Assembly (NCBI GenBank): GCA_040007395.1
Contig: JBDTVG010000199.1
Location: forward strand, 1 to 50,948
Length of the DNA: 50,948 bases
Direction of reading: 5' to 3'
Source of the DNA: DATGFK01 sp040007395
Lineage (GTDB): Bacteria > Chloroflexota > Anaerolineae > Aggregatilineales > UBA2796
Position 1 is the first letter of the stretch. Each line of letters starts with the position of its first letter. Shown in pieces: positions 42,052 through 49,492 of the stretch. The notes beneath the pieces are model-generated. The model ran no database searches, was not told the origin of the DNA, and saw only the letters and a program-made list of their open reading frames with translations. A program made the position numbers and the translations under genes.

Positions 42052-43427
42052 GAAATATTCTCCGGGGCGATAACGTGCTGTGCAGTATATCCTGCAATCT
42101 GACGACCCTGACGCACACAATCGGGAATGCCTACGCCATCGTAGGTGCAGCCTGCCAGAAACAGCCACGCCGGACTGAGCGCGTTAAAGTGTGCCACGCG
42201 ATCCAGATGTCCAACGGTGTACTGCGGATTGGCGTTGCGCCAACGAAAGACTCGGCTAATCACTGGTTCAGCCGTGATGCCCATGATCTTTTGTAGCTCG
42301 GATCGGGCTAGTGCTACCAGTTGATCGTCGGGCAGTTCGACATCAGCTTCGCGCCCGTGTCCGCCGATAAACACCCGGATCAAGACATAGCCTTCCGGCG
42401 CACGATAGGCTAACTTACTACTGCTCCATGTACCCGCCAGAATGCGAGTCGGTTCACTGCGGGGGATGACAAAGCCAAACCCATTGAGCGGGTGATCAAT
42501 TTCGGCGGCGCGAAAACCGAGCGATACCGTCCCCGAACTGACTGTCGTGAGTGCTGCTAATGCTGCGCTCAATTCCGGCGCGGCCTGACTGAGCATCTTA
42601 CTGGCTGGCTGTGCCGGAGTCGTCAGGATGATCGCGTCGGGCTTGAACTTTTCGCCTGTTGAGGTATAGACCGTGCGGTCAGAGGCGATGCGGGTGATGG
42701 CTTGTCCAGTGCGAATATCTCCGGTTAGGCGTGCCGCCAAGCCTTCGATCAGTTCGATCATGCCGCCGCGTAACGAGACAAAAGCCGTTTTGGGCGCATC
42801 AGGATTTGGCGCGGCTGGTGCAGCGCTCTGCATCCCGCGAATGACGCTGCCATAAGTGCGTTCATACTTGACATAATTCGGGAATGCCGCTGCAATGCTC
42901 AACTTTTGCGGATCGGCAACATGAATCCCGGCAAGCAGCGACTCGCCAAAGACTTCGAGCGCTTCCGCCCCAAAGCGCCGTTCGACGAACGCGGCAAGGC
43001 TTTCGTCGGCGGTGTCGGTGCGCGGCGGGATGTCCGGTTCTGCCAACATTCGGCGCTTGCCAGACTCAGACAGCAGATCGGATTGCAGCAAGCCAGCCGG
43101 ATCAAGCGGCACGATCAAGCGCATTCCCCCCGGAAACAGTTGCAGCTTGCCATCCTTGTATACATAAACATTGCGCCGCTCATCGTTCGTGCCGATGAGC
43201 CGATCCGCTAACCCGATCTCGCGGCAAAGCTGCCACGCGGCGGGCTTTTGGGTCAGGAATGAATCGGCGGCTCCTTCGATGACAAAGCCATCGACGCGAT
43301 CCGTCTTGATCTTGCCACCCAGACGGTCAGCACTTTCCAGCAAGGTGTACTCGACCCCTTGCTGTTGAAGTTCCCATGCCGCCGCTAACCCGGTGATCCC
43401 CCCGCCGACAATCACAACACGCGACAT
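42048..43427 (-). CDS. hemY: Protoporphyrinogen/coproporphyrinogen III oxidase
   Basis: 459 aa FAD flavoprotein. Dinucleotide motif VVIVGGGITGLAAAWELQQQ at the start, then YTLLESADRLGGKIKTDRVD and FVIEGAADSFLTQKP, typical of HemY; C-terminal LFLAGCTYDGVGIPDCVRQG is the conserved FAD-contact end. With ChdC present, oxidation of coproporphyrinogen III to coproporphyrin III (CgoX role) is the expected reaction. Starts 9 nt after the hemE stop and overlaps hemL by 4 nt. Confidence 0.95.
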   Translation of the reverse strand: MSRVVIVGGGITGLAAAWELQQQGVEYTLLESADRLGGKIKTDRVDGFVIEGAADSFLTQKPAAWQLCREIGLADRLIGTNDERRNVYVYKDGKLQLFPGGMRLIVPLDPAGLLQSDLLSESGKRRMLAEPDIPPRTDTADESLAAFVERRFGAEALEVFGESLLAGIHVADPQKLSIAAAFPNYVKYERTYGSVIRGMQSAAPAAPNPDAPKTAFVSLRGGMIELIEGLAARLTGDIRTGQAITRIASDRTVYTSTGEKFKPDAIILTTPAQPASKMLSQAAPELSAALAALTTVSSGTVSLGFRAAEIDHPLNGFGFVIPRSEPTRILAGTWSSSKLAYRAPEGYVLIRVFIGGHGREADVELPDDQLVALARSELQKIMGITAEPVISRVFRWRNANPQYTVGHLDRVAHFNALSPAWLFLAGCTYDGVGIPDCVRQGRQIAGYTAQHVIAPENIS

Positions 43428-43436
43428 TGAGTCATC

Positions 43437-44513
43437 CTACCCCTGCTTAACAGGCTCCGTTTTGGCGGTTTTTTCGTGAACGTAATCGACCAGACGGCGC
43501 ACAGTCTCAACGGGCGTTCCCGGCAAAATGCCGTGTCCCAGATTGAAGATATGCCCCGGCTGCCCATTGGCCTGCTGCAAGATCGCATCGACATTGGCTT
43601 GAATGGCAGGCCATGCAGCTAGCAAGAGTACCGGATCGAGATTGCCTTGAATGGCGCGATCATGCCCAATCTGATCCCAAGCATGATCGATCTGGATGCG
43701 CCAATCGACGCTAATAACATCGCTGCCCAGCGCCGCCACCTGATCAAGCATCGGGCCTGTCCCCGTGCTGAAATAGATGATCGGCACGCCTGTATGCTTG
43801 ACATTCTGGATCAGTTGGCGCGTATACGGCGCGACAGACTGTGCATAGTCACGCGGACCCAACGCGCCAACCCACGAGTCGAAGATTTGGAGCGCCGATG
43901 CGCCCGCCTCGACTTGCTGGATTAAGTAGTCGCTGATCACGGTGACGAGCTTTTCCATCAGACTTTGCCAAGCAGCGGGTTGGTCGTACATCAGCCCTTT
44001 GGCACGTTCGTAATTCTTCGAGCCGCCGCCCTCAATGGCGTAGCTTGCGAGCGTGAACGGCGCGCCCGCGAAGCCAATCAGCGGGATGTGGCGCGGAGTC
44101 AGTTCCGCGACAATCTGCCGAATAGCCAACATTGCGTAGGGGAGCGCTTCGGTTGCAGGCGGCGTGCGGAGTTTTTTTACATCGTCTACTGTGCGAATCG
44201 GGTTATCAATGCTTGGCCCTTCGCCTTTGACGAAATCCAGATCCAACCCCATGCCGATCAATGGAGTCAAAATGTCGGCAAAGACAATTGCTGCGTCTAG
44301 CTTGAAGGCACTGATCGGCTGCAACGTGATCTCGGCGGCGATGTCTGGCGTGCGGATCGCATCCAGCATACTGACTTTTTCACGGATGGCGCGATATTCG
44401 GGCATGTAGCGCCCCGCCTGTCGCATCAACCAGATCGGCGTTACGTCAGTTGGTTCGCGCCGACAGGCTCGCAGAAATCGTGAATCGCGCAAGTCGTTCG
44501 ATAGGCTCAGCAC
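43437..44513 (-). CDS. hemE: Uroporphyrinogen decarboxylase
   Basis: 358 aa. Converts uroporphyrinogen III to coproporphyrinogen III. N-terminal signature WLMRQAGRYMPEYRAIREK, catalytic aspartate region DAAIVFADILTPLIGMGLDL, second signature PLIGFAGAPFTLASYAIEGG, and IFDSWVGALGPRDYAQ. C-terminal GHIFNLGHGILPGTPVETV is the conserved end. It starts 4 nt after the stop of the ChdC-Rieske gene, the first heme gene of this minus-strand run. Confidence 0.96.
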   Translation of the reverse strand: MLSLSNDLRDSRFLRACRREPTDVTPIWLMRQAGRYMPEYRAIREKVSMLDAIRTPDIAAEITLQPISAFKLDAAIVFADILTPLIGMGLDLDFVKGEGPSIDNPIRTVDDVKKLRTPPATEALPYAMLAIRQIVAELTPRHIPLIGFAGAPFTLASYAIEGGGSKNYERAKGLMYDQPAAWQSLMEKLVTVISDYLIQQVEAGASALQIFDSWVGALGPRDYAQSVAPYTRQLIQNVKHTGVPIIYFSTGTGPMLDQVAALGSDVISVDWRIQIDHAWDQIGHDRAIQGNLDPVLLLAAWPAIQANVDAILQQANGQPGHIFNLGHGILPGTPVETVRRLVDYVHEKTAKTEPVKQG

Positions 44514-44517
44514 GGCG

Positions 44518-45627
44518 TTAGTCTGCGCCTTCGGTAAGCGTCACATGGGCAGCATCGGCAATATAGATAAAGCCATCGTCGCCCACGCGGATAGCGAACG
44601 TGTGTACCGGAGTCATGACTGGCCCGTCGAGTGCTTCCCCTGTCCGCAGATCGAAATCGGCTTTGTGCCAAGGGCAGGTCACGGCGGGGTTTAGGCCGCC
44701 TGTGTGAACTGTCCCTTCACAGAGTGGGCCGCGTGCGTGTGGGCAGCGATTGTTGATCGCGTACAGTTCGCCGTTGACATTGAACAACGCGACCTGCTGG
44801 CTACCCATATAGACTTTGCTGCTTGTCCCTTCGGGCAAATCCGCCAGTGCAATCACTTGTATCCAGCCTTCGCGAGTGGTGATGTCCGGCCCCGCCTGAT
44901 CCGCAACTTGCGCCCCGCCAATACTATCCAGCGTTTCCGCCAGACTCATGTTGATGCAGCTAAAAGTCGGCGTATCGCGCAATGTATACATACTGGCTTC
45001 GGTGTCGCGCAGTTCCATGACCAGATCGAGGAAGTCCGCTGGATTATCGCCCTCAAAAGCGACCACGAACTCTTGATCATCCAAGCCGAAGCTATAGGTG
45101 GTATTGAGCTTGATCTGCGGGTACTTGCGCCCAACGCGGATATGCTCGGTCATCATGCGTTGGCGTTCTTCGTGAGGTAGCGCGTACCATGCCCGCGTCT
45201 TGACAAACGGGTAGATAAACAGGTATCGACCATCGCCCGGTTGGATGATGATGCGTTCGGCTTCTTCGCCTTCGTCATTCACACCGATGTCATAGATGCT
45301 CTTGCGCGTCATCGACAGAAACGAATAGGGAATCTGCAAGTAGGCTCCCATGCCCGTACTGAAAATCGCCGTTGCCAGCGCATTGAATGCGTCTACGTCC
45401 TCGGCAACTTGCCACAGCAGGAAATCGGTATCGCCGCGCAGCCCAAATAGGCTGTACGAGCGCAGCAGCATCTTGCGGTTAAAGCGCCGAATCGCGTGGA
45501 TTAGCTCCAACTTGAGATCGGCTTGTTTCTCGGCGGTTAAATGTCGGAAGGCCGCATCGACTTTGAAGAACGTGTATTTTACACTTTGGCGGCTGGTGTC
45601 TTCGGCCTTGTGGGGTTGCTGGCTCAT
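44518..45627 (-). CDS. chdC: Coproheme decarboxylase (ChdC/HemQ) fused to a Rieske [2Fe-2S] domain
   Basis: 369 aa. Residues about 15-235 are a chlorite-dismutase-family domain of the HemQ/ChdC type: RSYSLFGLRGDTDFLLWQVA, then YPFVKTRAWYALPHEERQRM with the candidate redox Tyr (Y139) and Lys (K143), then EHIRVGRKYPQI with the likely heme-iron ligand H162. Residues about 250-365 form a small NirD/ferredoxin-like Rieske domain with C295-x-H297 (NNRCPHARGPLCEG) and C318-x2-H321 (VTCPWHKADFDLRTG), all four cluster ligands present. ChdC converts coproheme to heme b using peroxide; the Rieske domain may deliver electrons or sense redox state. First gene of the heme operon. Confidence 0.93.
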   Translation of the reverse strand: MSQQPHKAEDTSRQSVKYTFFKVDAAFRHLTAEKQADLKLELIHAIRRFNRKMLLRSYSLFGLRGDTDFLLWQVAEDVDAFNALATAIFSTGMGAYLQIPYSFLSMTRKSIYDIGVNDEGEEAERIIIQPGDGRYLFIYPFVKTRAWYALPHEERQRMMTEHIRVGRKYPQIKLNTTYSFGLDDQEFVVAFEGDNPADFLDLVMELRDTEASMYTLRDTPTFSCINMSLAETLDSIGGAQVADQAGPDITTREGWIQVIALADLPEGTSSKVYMGSQQVALFNVNGELYAINNRCPHARGPLCEGTVHTGGLNPAVTCPWHKADFDLRTGEALDGPVMTPVHTFAIRVGDDGFIYIADAAHVTLTEGAD

Positions 45628-45670
45628 ATTATGTATTTCCTTAAGAGTACATCTTGCTTTATGCTAGTTT

Positions 45671-45766
45671 GCCCTCACCCCCTGCCCCCATCCCATAGGG
45701 CGAGGGAAGCCAAAAAGCGGTTTAAAAAATCCCTCTACCTGCGGGAGAGGGATTTAGGGTGAGGGC
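45671..45766. repeat. Dispersed inverted-repeat element, copy 4
   Basis: 96 bp. Left end GCCCTCACCCCCTGCCCCCA, right end GGGAGAGGGATTTAGGGTGA then GGGC. The terminal 10 bases (GCCCTCACCC and GGGTGAGGGC) are perfect complements. It occupies the gap upstream of the ChdC-Rieske start, so it separates the heme genes from the small coiled-coil gene. Confidence 0.88.
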
Positions 45767-45812
45767 AATGAAAAGTATGTGACGCTTAATAATACCGCTA
45801 TTGACTGTGCCG

Positions 45813-46043
45813 TTAAAACTCGTCGAGAAGTTCTTGCTCCAACACTTTCATCTTGTTGTAAGCAAGATCGCGCAAATCTGCCAATTCACGGTAGTGGGCA
45901 AATTCTTCGTCGGTCAGGTTTTCGGACTGCCCGCCCCGTGACGAAAGCAGTTGGTCGATCTCGGCATCAAGTTTTTCATACGCCAGCACTGATCGTTCGT
46001 ACTCGTGGGCCTTTATCGCTGGATTCTGCATATCATCCTTCAC
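45813..46043 (-). CDS. Small helical protein, unknown function
   Basis: 76 aa, very acidic and probably all helical/coiled-coil (SVLAYEKLDAEIDQLLSSRG, LRDLAYNKMKVLEQELLDEF). Start GTG 46043 has GAGG 6 nt upstream; ATG 46031 with AAGGA is an alternative. It begins 10 nt after the stop of the membrane GT2 gene and is probably cotranscribed with it. No known family recognised. Confidence 0.65.
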   Translation of the reverse strand: MKDDMQNPAIKAHEYERSVLAYEKLDAEIDQLLSSRGGQSENLTDEEFAHYRELADLRDLAYNKMKVLEQELLDEF

Positions 46044-46053
46044 AACTCACCTC

Positions 46054-47160
46054 TTACTTTTCCGGTACAGTGCTTTCAACTCGCGATGGGCTGCTGGCGA
46101 CGATGCTGTTCTCAGTGTTTATTTCTGAATTGGCGCTGCTGCCAATCTTGCTGCTAATACTGTCTCCCGACCCCTGTGGGCGGTTCATGCTAGCGTTTTG
46201 TCCCACAATGCCTGACGTGTCGGCAACGATATACAGTGGTCTGCCGCGCACTTCATCATAGATGCGGGCGATATACTGTCCTAACACGAAAAAGAAGAAA
46301 AATTGGAACGATCCAATGAGCAATATGATAACAATAGCGGTGGCCTGTCCCTCGAACCAGTCATGTCCGGTGGCTAAACGTAGGAAAGTGACGACAGGAA
46401 TACCGAGAACTGAGAGAATGAACAGGACAAAACTGGCGTAAATAGCAAGCTGCAATGGGTAAAAGGAAAAGCCTGCAATCGCATCCCACGCCAACTTGAC
46501 CATCTTTTGCAGCGGGTAGTTGGTTACGCCATACTGTCGCACATCGCGATTGTATAAGACTCCTGTTTGCTGGAAGCCAACCCAGCTTGCCATACCGCGA
46601 ATAAAGCGGTTGTGTTCGCGCATCGAATTAACTGCATCCACCACGCGCCGATCCATCAGGCGGAAGTCGCCTGTGTCCAGCGGAATATTAACATCGGTAA
46701 TGCGATAGATCAGCCGATAAAAGAGCTTGGCAGTGACCAATTTGAACCACGTTTCGCCGGGACGCTTGGCGCGTACCGCATACACAACGTGATAGCCCTC
46801 TTTCCACTTTTCGATGAGCGCCGGGATTGTCTCCGGCGGATCTTGCAGATCCGAGTCGATGATCACAATCGCCTGCCCTTTGGCGAAATCCATACCAGCC
46901 GTTACGGCGATCTGGTGTCCAAAGTTGCGGGCAAAGTTGATGAGCTTGACTCGCGGATCGCCGCTAGCGAGTTGGCGCATCTTCTCCAATGATCCGTCGC
47001 GGCTGCCATCGTTGACCAGCACCAGTTCCCATGCCTCACCAAGCGAGTCCATTGCGGCACGAATACGATCATAAAAATCTTGCAGTCCGTGTACTTCGTT
47101 GTAAACGGGTGCAACGATTGAATAAACAGGGTTTTGGTCAGAATCACGTATAGTATTCAT
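46054..47160 (-). CDS. Membrane-anchored GT2 glycosyltransferase (GtrB/ArnC/DPM1-like)
   Basis: 368 aa. The GT-A catalytic domain is at residues 1-230: YSIVAPVYNEVHGLQDFYDR, LVLVNDGSRDGSLEKM, AIVIIDSDLQDPPETIPALI (DxD-type motif plus the QDPPE typical of this subfamily). Two membrane helices follow (about 235-260 and 270-300). Such enzymes load a sugar onto undecaprenyl phosphate at the membrane. The final 55 residues after the helices are Ser/Asn-rich and low-complexity (GSGDSISSKIGSSANSEINT), longer than usual. Likely in an operon with the small coiled-coil gene. Confidence 0.92.
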   Translation of the reverse strand: MNTIRDSDQNPVYSIVAPVYNEVHGLQDFYDRIRAAMDSLGEAWELVLVNDGSRDGSLEKMRQLASGDPRVKLINFARNFGHQIAVTAGMDFAKGQAIVIIDSDLQDPPETIPALIEKWKEGYHVVYAVRAKRPGETWFKLVTAKLFYRLIYRITDVNIPLDTGDFRLMDRRVVDAVNSMREHNRFIRGMASWVGFQQTGVLYNRDVRQYGVTNYPLQKMVKLAWDAIAGFSFYPLQLAIYASFVLFILSVLGIPVVTFLRLATGHDWFEGQATAIVIILLIGSFQFFFFFVLGQYIARIYDEVRGRPLYIVADTSGIVGQNASMNRPQGSGDSISSKIGSSANSEINTENSIVASSPSRVESTVPEK

Positions 47161-47222
47161 GTCACCATTCTAACAAAATTACGCTATCCATGCGATGAAG
47201 GTTGACAAAACGTTTAGAAGTT

Positions 47223-48506
47223 TTAATGAGTCGGATTGCCCACCAAGGCTAACTGCTTGATCATGTGTCGGACATCTGTCATGGAATTCTCGATCTTGTG
47301 AGCCGTCCCGACACTCTGCATGGCAGCGCGTACATCTTTGAGGCCGCTGCCCGTAATGAGTAAGACAACCCTTTCGTGAGGACTAATCGCGCCTTCAAGC
47401 TGCGCCTGTCGCAGTCCCGCGAGTGTAGCAGCGGCGGCGGGTTCCGCGAACACCCCCGTATATTGTGCCAGTTCCGGGATGGCTGCCAGAATCGCGCTAT
47501 CGGGAACGCTGACATATTCGCCACCTGTTTCGCGGACTGCCCGTAATGCCTTGACCCGATCTCGCGGTAGTCCAGCAGAAATGCTGTCCGCAATCGTTTC
47601 GGCAGGGCCGGGGATCATTTCAGTCGGGTCTTGTCCGCTAATCCACGCCTTAACCAGACTAGAACTCCCTTCGGCTTGCACACCGATCAGTCGGGGCAGT
47701 TTGTGAATCCAGCCGAGCGACAGCAGATCGTGAAAGCCTTTGTACTGTGCGCCGATAATGCTGCCATCGCCCACACTGACCACCATGACATCCGGCGCTT
47801 GCCAGCCCAACTGCTCGGCAATCTCTAAGGCGGCGGTCTTTTTGCCTTCCGTCGTAAAGGGGTTGATGCCCGTGTTGCGACAGTACCAGCCATATTCCTC
47901 GGCGGTTTTCAGGCATAGCTCGAACGCATCATCGTAGGTTCCTTGCACAGCAAAGACCGTCGCGCCAAAGACCAGCATCTGTGCGATCTTCGCTTCGGGG
48001 GCAGTTCCCGGCACAAAGATGACGGCTTTCTTGCCCACATTGGCACAGACTCCCGCCAATGCCGCCGCTGCATTCCCAGTACTCGCCGCCGTGACCACCG
48101 GAGCACCGATCTGGAGCGCTCGTGCCACAACCATCGCACTGGCGCGATCCTTGTGCGAAGCGGTGGGATTGCGCCCATCGTCCTTGATCCACAACGACTT
48201 GATCCCCAGCAAGTCAGCGAGACGCGGCGCTTCGATCAGCGGAGTCCAACCGACGGGCAGCGAGGGCATAAAATCGTCGTCGATGATAGGCAGCAGAGGC
48301 CGATAGCGCCACATGGTATCTTGCCAGCGCGACCCTTCGACAGCCGTTGCCAGTTGTTCGGGAGTCCAGTCGGCGCGCAGCCGCGTGAAGTCATACTGTA
48401 TATCCAATGTCCCTACCGGGCCGCACGTCGGACAGGTATACAGAACTTCATCGAGAGAATATTGGCTGCCACAAACGGTGCATTGGGTGTGGGTAACATA
48501 CGTCAT
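47223..48506 (-). CDS. thrC: Threonine synthase
   Basis: 427 aa. PLP-dependent conversion of O-phosphohomoserine to threonine. The N-terminus has four cysteines (9, 12, 25, 28; TQCTVCGSQ and YTCPTCG) forming a zinc-ribbon-like start found in the archaeal/plant-like ThrC class. PLP lysine K119 in GRNPTASHKDRASAMVV; phosphate-binding VTAASTGNAAAALAGVCANV; late VVLLITGSGLKDVRA. Upstream on its strand is a hairpin TAACCCG/CGGGTTA about 40-60 nt before the start. Confidence 0.94.
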   Translation of the reverse strand: MTYVTHTQCTVCGSQYSLDEVLYTCPTCGPVGTLDIQYDFTRLRADWTPEQLATAVEGSRWQDTMWRYRPLLPIIDDDFMPSLPVGWTPLIEAPRLADLLGIKSLWIKDDGRNPTASHKDRASAMVVARALQIGAPVVTAASTGNAAAALAGVCANVGKKAVIFVPGTAPEAKIAQMLVFGATVFAVQGTYDDAFELCLKTAEEYGWYCRNTGINPFTTEGKKTAALEIAEQLGWQAPDVMVVSVGDGSIIGAQYKGFHDLLSLGWIHKLPRLIGVQAEGSSSLVKAWISGQDPTEMIPGPAETIADSISAGLPRDRVKALRAVRETGGEYVSVPDSAILAAIPELAQYTGVFAEPAAAATLAGLRQAQLEGAISPHERVVLLITGSGLKDVRAAMQSVGTAHKIENSMTDVRHMIKQLALVGNPTH

Positions 48507-48845
48507 GATACGGAATTATTCCACTTAATCTCGATGAAAACCATTAACCCGCTGCTGCCGGGTTAGTCACGCCCATTCGCGACTCAATGTCAATACAATC
48601 ACAACTGATACACGGCGACTGCCGATTAGCCTTTATGGACTCGTTAGCCTCAGCGCACGAAGCTACCAATTTCAACGGTTCCGCTTGCAGACTAGATGCG
48701 TATCACGGATTTTGTACAATCTTGACGTGACACCATTTGATGCTATGATGCCCGGTTGTGCAAAACCGACAAATAAGTTATAGATCAAACGATTGTCCTG
48801 ATTTGATACGCAACGCATAGCAAGATAGGTGAATACAAAAAGCGG
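48507..48845. other. Intergenic region between divergent thrC and GNAT genes
   Basis: 0.34 kb between divergent starts. It holds the hairpin TAACCCG (48545-48551) / CGGGTTA (48559-48565) in the thrC leader and a good plus-strand promoter listed separately. I see no RNA gene and no credible ORF. Confidence 0.6.
48722..48749 (+). promoter_or_regulatory. Sigma-70-like promoter upstream of GNAT gene
   Basis: -35 TTGACG (48722-48727), 16-nt spacer, -10 TATGAT (48744-48749). Transcription would begin near 48756, giving a 90-nt leader to the ATG at 48846. Confidence 0.5.
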
Positions 48846-49283
48846 ATGTTACGCCACGCACGAGTTGATGATGTTGAACCGATTCGGCAACTGATCGAGG
48901 GAAACCTAGATAAGCTGCTACCCCGCAATTCCGAAGAACTGCATGAATTGATTAATTGGTTTTGGGTGGTCGAACAAGAGGGCGAGATTGTCGGGTGCTG
49001 CTGCCTCGAAATCTACAGCCCGAAGATCGCGGAACTGCGTTCGCTGGCAGTGCGCGGAGACTGCCGAGGCAAAGGCTACGGCGAACAATTGGTGAACGCA
49101 GTGGTCGAAGAAGTGAAGCACCACAGTATCAAGCAACTGTTGGTCGTGACTTCGACTCCCGAATTCTTCGAGAATTTGAACTTTGGGCAGTGCCTCAACG
49201 AGAAATATGCCCTATTCTGGAGCGGTAAGACGGCGCAGCCGCATCAGTCGGCAGCCGTTGCATCAGAGGTTCACAAATATTAG
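48846..49283 (+). CDS. GNAT family N-acetyltransferase (ArgA-like)
   Basis: 145 aa. Opens with MLRHARVDDVEPIRQLIEGN, the usual GNAT helix 1; EGEIVGCCCLEIYSPKIAEL and RSLAVRGDCRGKGYGEQLVN carry the acetyl-CoA pyrophosphate loop R-G-x-G-x-G-type; LLVVTSTPEFFENLNFGQCL is the C-terminal strand-helix. Sequence style resembles single-domain N-acetylglutamate synthases (ArgA/PanM-like), but this is not proven here. Monocistronic; a terminator-like hairpin follows the stop. Confidence 0.85.
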   Translation: MLRHARVDDVEPIRQLIEGNLDKLLPRNSEELHELINWFWVVEQEGEIVGCCCLEIYSPKIAELRSLAVRGDCRGKGYGEQLVNAVVEEVKHHSIKQLLVVTSTPEFFENLNFGQCLNEKYALFWSGKTAQPHQSAAVASEVHKY

Positions 49284-49305
49284 CCCACTAATCAGTGGGT
49301 GTTTT
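49282..49305 (+). terminator. Terminator-like hairpin after GNAT gene
   Basis: CCCACT (49284-49289), loop AATC, AGTGGG (49294-49299), then TGTTTT. A short stem but with a downstream T-run, starting 1 nt after the stop of the acetyltransferase gene. Confidence 0.6.
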
Positions 49306-49326
49306 CCTTGCTATATCTTGATTCAG

Positions 49327-49360
49327 GGGTGGTTTTTAACGCAGAGTTGGCAAACCACCC
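49327..49360. repeat. 9-bp inverted repeat between GNAT and crtI
   Basis: GGGTGGTTT (49327-49335) and AAACCACCC (49352-49360) are exact complements across 16 nt. Could be a second terminator stem or an operator for the gene starting at 49493. Confidence 0.45.
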
Positions 49361-49452
49361 ACACCGATCCACTTCTCCACGATTGAACTTTGCTGCTCAA
49401 AATTACCGCCTGCATCCTAATTGATCTATAGGCGTTGGGCGAGCAAACTCCC

Positions 49453-49458
49453 TATAAT
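49453..49458 (+). promoter_or_regulatory. Probable -10 box of crtI
   Basis: Perfect TATAAT 34 nt before the crtI ATG; no clear -35 at the standard distance. AAAGGG at 49479-49484 is the ribosome site, 8 nt before ATG. Confidence 0.4.
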
Positions 49459-49492
49459 CTGAATTTAGCGATAAAGGTAAAGGGTCAATCGT

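Noticed and set aside
42052..42168. N-terminal extension of hemL by 39 codons
   Set aside because: It lies inside hemY in another frame, is Arg/Cys/Ser-rich and unlike HemL; GTG 42051 gives the normal length and a 4-nt overlap.
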